Origin: Vigna angularis | Taxonomy: Eukaryota; Streptophyta; Magnoliopsida; Fabales; Fabaceae | Direction: 5' to 3' | DNA length: 64,000 nt | Assembly: GCF_016808095.1 (NCBI RefSeq) | Contig: NC_068976.1 | Span: forward strand, 35,981,871 to 36,045,870 | Shown here: positions 56,840 to 64,000 of the stretch, piece by piece | Layout: each line of letters begins with the position of its first letter | Position numbering within the stretch: position 1 is the stretch's first letter | Position numbers and translations under genes: made by a program | The notes under the pieces: model-generated | What the model was told of the DNA's origin: nothing | What the model saw: only the letters and a program-made list of their open reading frames with translations | The model's database searches: none

Positions 56840-57155
56840 AAAATGGCTTTTGGGATTCTGGCGCGACCATTTTGGTGTCCAATGGAGTAATTGGACGACT
56901 AAATACGAAGTAGACGTTGGGGGCTCTCAAGTCGAATGTCTAAAACGAATAAAAAATTAATTTCTACCATATTTTTGGCGTACATTTTGGGGAGCTAACG
57001 TGTTAGTGAATTTAGACGTCCCTCCCCCCCTCCCCCCAAATCGGATGTCCCAATGAGAATTTTATTCAAAAAAATATCACCGATCATTTTTTACGTTGGA
57101 TATTTAGTGGTCCAACATCTAAAGTGTGACGTTAAAGATCATTTCTGCATTAGTG
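56840..57155 (-). repeat. CACTA2 terminus and subterminal repeats
   Basis: CACTAATGCAGAAATGATC in reverse complement ends at 57155. Inside it are AGACGTC, GGACATCCG, TAACGTCAC and ATCCAACGT words repeated in both orientations. A C-rich run (57024-57040) is also present. Confidence 0.65.
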
Positions 57156-57884
57156 ATAATCTCTTTATTTAATCACGGACTAAAATCCACCTCAGATTCT
57201 AGTATCGAAAGGTAAAAAGTTAATTACATTTTCCCCTGAAATGCTTTTCCATATTATATTAAGATTTCATTTTTTTTTCTAAAATTCTTACATAAACATA
57301 TGTTTTGCTTTAGAAGTAAAAGCATTACATTGCCATATATTTTTTTGCATCCTTTTACATTACACACAGATCCTTTTAAATTTTAAAACCCAAAATAAGG
57401 AGATTTTATTATATTTCTCTCTCTAAAGACTATCCATTTAAAAGCATTATTATGAATTATGAGATCCCAGATAAATTAATACTCCAAAGTTAAATAATCA
57501 CTTATTATTATAACTCATTCAAAATTATAATTAAACAATCTTCATTTATTGGTACATTTGATAGTAAAAAAATGCCCGAAAGAGAAAGAGAATGGAAAGT
57601 GTAGTTAACTCACATTGTATAGGTAGCCTACATAAGAAGAATGAAATTAATCATTGATGTTAATAGTACTTTCTTTACACTACCATGTTATTCTATTAGT
57701 TTTATAAATTAGATTATTATAAGTATAAATTATAGATTCTAATACAGACCAAAAGCATCATCTACCTATATAAAATAAAAATGGCATCTCCAATCAGAAA
57801 AATAACTAAAATCTAAATATTTCTTATACCAAATAAAAAAATAAAACAAAATTAATTACGCGCTAGCCGATTTTCCCATTCCTC
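57156..57884. other. AT-rich flank between CACTA2 and the bHLH gene
   Basis: About 730 bp, with no ORF or repeat structure recognised. Its right part is presumably the 3' untranslated and terminator region of the bHLH gene. I could not identify a clear polyadenylation signal among the many AATAAA-like words (for example 57770-57850). Confidence 0.5.
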
Positions 57885-58453
57885 TCAAGAAGAAGTAGGC
57901 GAACCGCAACAATCCCTACCCCGTTTCTGGCCCAAAACAATAGGGCCCATTCCAAAGCCCACCAAAGCCCGATTCTCCACTATGGCCTTCAAAGCCCGTT
58001 CCAGCGCCCCAACCTCCACCTCCTCTTCACCCCACTCCACCACCACCACACTCTTCGTCCTTCCCCCAACCGTCATCATTTCCGCGCGAACCGGCTTTGC
58101 CTGAACCGACCGGATTGCCCGTGTCACGTCGCGGTTCAGACCGGCCCGGTCCTCACAGCACACTGTCGCCTTTACCCTATTCGCCTCCCCCTCGCACCAA
58201 CTCACCGTCGCCTCGTCGCACTCCCCGGGAAGCGGCCACGCCTCAGACCGAACCGCACCTGGTTCGCCGCCGTCCACGCACGCCACTTCAGCGGCCTGCT
58301 TCTTTAACCGTTTCACGTGCTCAACAACTTCCGCCAGCAACGACGCTTTATCCGACTAAAAAAAGTCATAATTTACTACATTACTCTCCAACCATGCAGA
58401 AACTAAATTCACACCAACTGAACAGTTTTTCAGAAGGGCGTTCATTTATAATG

Positions 58454-58533
<80 letters not shown>

Positions 58534-58945
58534 TTTCCCACAAGTTAAAATAAGAGTTATACACAAAGAATGATAAGATATATAAAAAAAGTTATACAAA
58601 TTAATTACTAAGCTTATTTTGTAAAAGTTTTATTTTGGAAATTCTTGTAGAGAAACGTGTGAGTGAGTTTCGTTGTCGTATAATAATTAATGAACATATT
58701 TTTTTGTAGATAACCTTGGCGGCGTTAGGAAGGAGGGATCGTAAGGTGGATAGGTGAGAGTTGATTCTCTGCCTGCGTCTCCTCTCGGCTTCCCTGTGAC
58801 TCTTGCATGCTTCCGTTGATTTGCGGTCGGCTTTTGATCTGGTGCCGTCGAACTCCACTGACCGTTTAATGAAAGTGTTGGGGACGTGGGTAGAGTCGTG
58901 GTCTAGCCAACTCTGGAAGCCGTAGAATCTCCGGAAGGGAAGCAT
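57885..58945 (-). CDS. bHLH transcription factor (subfamily Va-like, two exons)
   Basis: Exons 58945-58715 and 58355-57885 (minus strand) encode about 233 residues; the junction falls after AAK with GT (GTTATC) and AG (TTTTTTAG) splice sites. The basic region SHREAERRRRQRINSHL (about 49-65) has the His50-Glu54-Arg58 combination expected for G-box (CACGTG) binding. Helix 1 is LSTLRSLLPNA and helix 2 KASLLAEVVEHVKRLKKQ. A C-terminal ACT-like segment (RVKATVCCEDRAGL...KSVVVVEW) follows, as in the Arabidopsis bHLH30/32/106/107 group; assignment to that group is by pattern only. The intron position inside the helix-loop-helix is also typical. No disabling change is visible, so it is probably functional. 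It is the only cellular gene I would defend in this window. Confidence 0.9.
58456..58531. repeat. (TA)n microsatellite in the bHLH intron
   Basis: About 38 TA dinucleotides within the 359-bp intron (58356-58714), some 100 bp from the 3' splice site. Confidence 0.95.
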
Positions 58946-59944
58946 GTTTTTTTGTTTGTAATGAATAATGTTGTTGGTGTGTGGAGAATGAAGAGGTTTA
59001 AGGAGTGGGGAGAGGGTGATGTAACGATGATGTGTGAAGTGTCCGTTGTCGTTGTGGTGGTTTAGGTACGGTGTATTGTTGGGCAGCTTTTTAGGTAGAA
59101 ATTACTGTGTGCGTATTGTGTACGTGAGAGGCAGTTGGGTGAGGAATGAGGGAGCAAAGTTTGAACTGTTGTGGAAGAATGGGATCCTACCAAAGAAACA
59201 CAATGGTACATTTTTATTTTGTTGCTAAATAAATAAATAAAATATAATGTGTTGTGTTGCCCGAGGTAGAAGAAGGAATGGAAATGAGAAGTGAGAAAGA
59301 TCGTGACCTTTGAGAGACCAGAGAATAAATTAGTGCCTGTACATTTGTCTACAACGGGAGACACTTTCTTCAGAAATTAAATCACTTATTTTCTCTTTTC
59401 TTATTCAGACAATTAATTTTCAAAACTCATGGCTTTTTCTATGCCTTTCAAATCAATTTCACTGTAGTTTTCGTCCTAGCCTGTGCTTTCACACCTTCTG
59501 CATCCTAATATGTGTATACGGTAAAAATCAATGTTTGTCTTAAAAGTTTATGGATGGTAATGTATGTATATATTAATGATGCATGGAAAAGGGGAATAAA
59601 AGGGTAAGGGAATAAGAAGTAGAAGAGTTGATTACAACTATAATGTTGGAAAAAGGGGGGAGAAAAGGATAGTGAGAGGAGAAATGTGGTAATATGTTGG
59701 TGAGGGTTGAAGGGTGGAAAATGGCGTGTTTGGTGGAAAAAGGAAAAGAAGGGTATGCAATCATTTTCAAAGGGGAAAACAACTGTTACTTAATACTCTC
59801 ATACGTATACTACTGCAGCCGGCGCCGACACCAATTTCTCAGGGGAATCAAAAACCAGACAGCGATGTGCTTATCCGACAACAACCTCTTTTACTTCTTG
59901 GATTTGATCACTTCTTGTATTCTCTATACTGTTTGTGCACCATC
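58946..59944 (-). promoter_or_regulatory. Upstream region of the bHLH gene
   Basis: No gene is supported. The 120 bp next to the ATG are CT/CA-rich on the minus strand (58950-59060), like a plant 5' untranslated leader. A TATA-like ATTATATTTTATTTAT lies at about 59228-59243. The rest is AT-rich and bounded by the CACTA3 terminus at 59945, so the promoter available is at most about 1 kb. The TATA choice is weak. Confidence 0.4.
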
Positions 59945-60280
59945 CACTACAAAAAAGTAGGGCATTACCGAAGGCCAGAAGCCCTCGGTAAAAGCCACAG
60001 GCCGTCGATAATGGGTGTTTACCGAAGGCTTATCGACGGCCAAAAATCCTTCGGTAAATCCCTTGTCGCTAACAATTACCGAGGGCTTTCGCCCTTCGGT
60101 AATTACCGAGGGCCAAAAGCCTTCAGTAATTACCGAGGGTCAAAAGCCTTCGGTAATTACCGAAGGGCAGAAGCCTTCGGTAATGACCAAACGAGGGTAT
60201 TTACCGAAGGGCAGAAGCCTTCGGTAATGACCAACAGTGGGCATTTACCGAAGGGCAAAAGCCTTCGGTAAATTGCAGAG
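59945..60280 (+). mobile_element. 5' end of a third CACTA element (CACTA3) with hairpin subterminal repeats
   Basis: CACTACAAAAAAGTAGGGC at 59945 is a typical CACTA terminus. From 59964 to 60272 the sequence is a series of TTACCGAAGGGC and GCCCTTCGGTAA half-sites in alternating orientation, each pair able to form a short hairpin. The opposite end (a TTTTTTGTAGTG-type terminus) was not found up to 64000, so the element may extend beyond the window or may be a fragment. Confidence 0.75.
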
Positions 60281-61207
60281 CAGCTTTCACAGAGATGGCA
60301 TTTCTTGTGCAACCCAGACCTGTATATCAAATTTCAATTACAAACAGACCTGCCTATAAGTTTTCAAGCACATACAAACATGCATAATGTGCATCTCAAA
60401 GATGCAATCAATTATCAGGAATACATTGAACATCAATTAATCCATAGAACATCAATTAAAATTTGTTTAATACAAAGTAAGAATTCAAAACAGCTAACAT
60501 CTATTTTATTAGAATGAGTTCCTAATACTTGGTGCTCTTCATCCATAAGAACAGAAATTAAACCATGAAAGTCTCTATTTTAAGAATTGTGATAGATACT
60601 CAATAATAACAAGAGCCTAGGTGAAGAGGAAAGAAAGGAAGTGATTAAGGACAATCATGAGTAAGGAGTAAAGTGTAGAGGAAGAGTAAGGAAGGTCTGA
60701 AGTTTGCAAAGGTTACTAAACCAAGACATAGAATGAGCAGAAGGCAAGCAAAAATAAGCAAGAACAGTGAGACTTAGGAGGAAGCTAAGCAGCTGACTTA
60801 GTCACTGTAATGCCTCATTTCTCACTTCAATCAGCGATCTGTGGGTTAAGTTCCAGTTTCCTGTATTACTTAATGGATTTTAATGATTATTCTTTTGGAC
60901 TCAAGTCCACAAAGAGAGGCCAATAACAAAATAGCCTATTAGGTACAAAAAGTAGTAATTTGAGGTTCATATGATTAGTTATGTGTACAGTGATATAAAG
61001 AGTAAAGAAACCTTATTGTCTGCTCCCACACCCCCTTTTGCAAAGGAAAGAAAGATAAAACATTTTCCATTACTTATAAGAGCATAATATTTGAAACTTG
61101 TGAACTAGAAACAGTTTAAGTGTATCCTCATTTCTAATACATTAAATTCCAGAGTATAAGCAAGTGTGCATCGTAATGTAATTATACAACTCTAAAACAG
61201 AACATAC

Positions 61208-61275
61208 CTTCCAAGTGAAAGCAAATGAGTAAATGCTATTGCAAACTTGATTGGCTTGAAGAAAACAACCATACA
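61208..61275 (-). pseudogene. SFT2-like vesicle-transport exon fragment
   Basis: The 68-bp open piece on the minus strand is bounded by TTACAG and GTATGT. It encodes CMVVFFKPIKFAIAFTHLLSLG, a hydrophobic segment that resembles a membrane segment of the SFT2/GOT1-like Golgi transport family, with two or three residues missing before LLSLG. No neighbouring exon was found on either side. I infer a captured or degenerate gene fragment, possibly carried by CACTA3; the family call rests on this one segment. Confidence 0.35.
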
Positions 61276-61678
61276 CTGTAACATGGGAGAGAGAAATGTC
61301 ATTTATTAGTGCTTATTCTTGTCTGTCAAAATAAATGAGTTATTATACATTAAAGTAGAAAGAATAACAGTTGTAAGTCAAGTTTTCAGAAAGGAAGTGA
61401 AAATAACTATATTCCCATCAAAGTTTTCATAAAAAAGGCAAGAGAAGCCATTACCCTCATTATCAGTTTTTGATTTAAGTAAAAGAAGCCAAAAGAATAG
61501 GAGTTTCTTGCTGATTCTCTATAACTATAATATAATGATGAACACATTTCAATGGCATTGTTGCTGCCTTGGGTTTTGACTCTACTGGTCCAATGTTACA
61601 ATTATACTGGACATAGAAACATTATCAACATTCACAGGGGTATAAGGTGCATCATTATCCACTTCATATTATATATAT

Positions 61679-61680
<2 letters not shown>

Positions 61681-61736
<56 letters not shown>

Positions 61737-61752
61737 ATATATATATATATAT

Positions 61753-61808
<56 letters not shown>
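61681..61808. repeat. Compound (TA)n microsatellite
   Basis: About 128 bp of AT dinucleotides interrupted twice by ATCAAT. Confidence 0.95.
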
Positions 61809-61810
<2 letters not shown>

Positions 61811-64000
61811 TGGTGGCTAATATTACTTGACTGTCATATGCAGAGATTTCTAGACCAAGAAAATGAGACTTGTAGTCCACCATTTCAAATCATAATAATA
61901 TGGTAGTGAAAGTGGATTTAAAAAGCAAGAAACAAATTAGAAGTTGCAATGTCAATTCACTCATTCACTTCCATTTTAAAGCCAATTTTGATGGTTTAAG
62001 AGATGATTATGCATTTAGGCATAAAAATGAGCATTTCAATACTGCACACAACTTTAAAATGGAAAAATAAACTTGCTAAAACTTTGCTTATGCACAAAAA
62101 CAACCAGATTCAACAAATCATTCCACACATTGCCAAATATGCATGAAAATGTTACCAAAACTACACTAGAATTCAGAATTCAGTGAAATTAAATGAAGAC
62201 AACACTTGCAATGACTCTAACAACTCCTAAAACACTTGATATAACTGCAGAGAATCAACTGGAAGCATTTAAACACCTAAGACACAAGCAATGATATGAA
62301 ACACAGTGAAAAGATTGATAAAAAAAGCAATAATAGCACCTTGTTTCAGGATTTATTACCAACTCAACTATGGTTTTTGCAGTTTTGTGATTAATACAGG
62401 TTTCTATTAATTGGAAAATGTTTAATATCATTATACAAACTTGCACATTGCTTAATAAACAAAACAGTTACACTGAAACAGATTTATGAGATTGCACCAG
62501 ATTTATTCCATTTTGTGCAGAATTTTTGAAACAGATTAATGTTTTAAGTGATGTAGCACATATAATCAAGGCTAGACATTGTCTCATTCCCTTATATCAT
62601 TCATAAATGACTACCAATGCACTGCAACTAGAGAAAAGAATGAAACCTTAGCTGGAAAAAATATTCTGCACTACAAAAGGTCCCTAGTTTGGTGGTTTGA
62701 TACTAAAAAACATATGCAACTGAGTTAAACACACAACTGAATGTTCAGGTAACTTTATTTGATGATTTTAATTGTCTTTAAACTCTAAAATGAGTTATAA
62801 ACAGCCTGTAACTCAAAATCACCACTCCACTTCTATTTTAACTCAAAAAGTGATGGTTTTCACCTTGTTAAATGTCCTTGCAATGTCCAGTTCGAGTTTC
62901 ATCATGCATAGTTGTTGTTTTCAAGCTTAGTTTAGTGTATTTACACTTTCTACAGTCATTTGCATTGATAGCTACCTGTTTCAATCATTATAACTTACAA
63001 TGAGGTGTGTAGTTGTTTAATTTGCTACATTATTAGTTGTTATAAGATCAAATTTTGGAATCTACTATTTCTATGCCAAATAATACCTCAAAAGACTTTG
63101 TTTTGATGATTTAAAGTTGTTGTAAAATTCTAATTTGACTTATAACCAATGTTGTGCAGTTTCACAACTCAAAACCTGAATTTACAGGTCATTTTTTCTA
63201 GTGAAAGTTGAATCCAACTCTGATTTTTGAATTAGTGCATTTGTAATTGCTTTGGGTTGTAACAAAAGCTAGGTTGTGATTTGAATTGAAACATGTGAAA
63301 AAGAAACATTATACAGTTGCTAAAAGGCATTTACTCCAATGGTTTCATCCTGAGCACACTATTTTTGGCAAAAAATTATTGATTGAAAGTTCAAACTCTA
63401 TATCAGGACTATTGGACCATCCATGTTTGAAGCAGAGGCTCTTGGTTTAGGAGCTATGTATGAAACCGAGACTATTTGTTTACCTAAGCCATATAAGGTG
63501 ACTTGCTGCTAGGACTTGTAGTTTGGACCGCTACCTACTGGTGGTTCTTTCATCATCATGGAATTCATACAATTTGGTGCATCTTGAGGTTATCATGTCA
63601 AAAACCTTTCTGATTACGAAAGTTATAGTATCAACCATTTACAATATATAACATGATGTGTACGTTGATTGGAAGTAGGTCAAGGGGAAGTTAGAGGTTG
63701 AAAGCTTCACTTCGTAGTTGAAGTTTAGAGCACACAGTTGCACGCATTAAAAGCAAAGGCAACAAACCAATAAAATTTCTCAATCAAACAACATCATACA
63801 CTACTGCCACAAGAACATCAAACAGATTCAACAACATTGTAACTCAAAATGAATTATTAAAAGCACAACTTACCTCAACCAAGAAAGCACATGACGATGG
63901 CAAGCCTTCTACAGCACGACAGCCACACAAGACCACAACGACCCTCTAAGGAAGTCCCTCCACCTACTTCCTTCAACTTCTGAGCACACTGTCCTGAGGT

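Larger units (their letters stand above)
47823..57155 (-). mobile_element. CACTA-type relic on the minus strand (CACTA2), one end present
   Basis: The right terminus at 57155 reads CACTAATGCAGAAATGATC on the minus strand. It is followed inward by subterminal sequence rich in GACGT and ACGTT words (56830-57140), some inverted. A multi-exon transposon gene follows on the minus strand. The left end is truncated at 47823 against an LTR. The element is interrupted by T (48351-54203) and a solo LTR (54753-56100). No TNP2-type transposase is present in what remains. Confidence 0.7.
60281..64000. other. AT-rich region without a recognised gene (possible CACTA3 interior)
   Basis: 3.7 kb of AT-rich sequence. 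Apart from one exon-like piece (61208-61275) and a compound TA microsatellite, I see no ORF, LTR or repeat that I can name. A CACTACAAAAGG at 62672 is not backed by subterminal repeats. Splice-like signals are scattered, so introns of an unrecognised gene cannot be excluded. Confidence 0.4.

Noticed and set aside
58097..58531. Plus-strand ORF ending in a Tyr-Ile run
   Set aside because: It is antisense to the bHLH exon and reads through the TA microsatellite.
59573..59782. 69-codon minus-strand ORF upstream of the bHLH gene
   Set aside because: It is low complexity, has no recognisable motif and the context is noncoding.
61552..61830. ORF ending in a Tyr-Ile run
   Set aside because: It is a translation of the TA microsatellite preceded by a short chance open stretch.
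62672..62685. A second CACTACAAAAGG terminus
   Set aside because: There are no subterminal repeats beside it and no matching inverted end; it can occur by chance in AT-rich DNA.

Overview
The window is repeat-dominated plant nuclear DNA, probably from a phaseoloid legume (perhaps Vigna or a relative). That placement is an inference from the transposon mix (Athila-type gypsy, a SIRE/Maximus-type copia with a third ORF, CACTA elements) and AT-rich flanks; no sequence here proves the species. I see one convincing cellular protein gene, a two-exon bHLH transcription factor at 57885-58945 on the minus strand. I see no rRNA, tRNA or CRISPR array.

Left block (1-33192). An Athila-type retrotransposon M lies on the minus strand. 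Its 5' LTR ends at 33192 and its 3' LTR starts at 11944. A CACTA transposon (CACTA1, 3' end at 11414) sits in M's 3' LTR, and the 3' end of a related retroelement L (1-2290) interrupts CACTA1. M's protease/pol junction carries an LTR-only insertion (16395-17692). M's 5' LTR is split by a second gypsy element, H (20558-32468), whose gag/pol is split by a non-autonomous element (LARD, 23989-29790). By this reading, the 5' end of CACTA1 and the rest of M's 3' LTR lie to the left of the window.

Middle block (33193-47822). A diverged LTR of the same family (A7) contains a solo LTR at 33942-36812 (5-bp duplication ATAGT). That solo LTR carries a fold-back MITE and a solo copia LTR (duplication AAAAG). 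A7 also contains a full-length 10.7-kb SIRE-like copia element at 36869-47549 on the minus strand (duplication AAAGT). A 2.67-kb element with inverted termini sits at the gag-pro/pol junction of that copia element.

Right block (47823-57155). A minus-strand CACTA relic (CACTA2) carries a multi-exon transposon gene. It is interrupted by a 5.85-kb tandem-repeat-rich, non-autonomous LTR element T (48351-54203, duplication AGCAT) and by a solo LTR (54753-56100). T is the most unusual object in the window. Upstream of a TATA box, each of its LTRs holds an array of 18-19 bp units with about two dozen GACGTC palindromes, and its interior is a patchwork of 43-bp, 87-bp and shorter repeats.

End block (57156-64000). 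This holds the bHLH gene with a (TA)n tract in its intron, its upstream region, and the 5' end of a third CACTA element (59945) with hairpin-type subterminal repeats. The rest is AT-rich sequence without a clear gene, apart from one short SFT2-like exon. The retroelement genes are almost all broken by nonsense codons, frameshifts or deletions; the TSDs and frame continuity across insertions allow the insertion order to be read.
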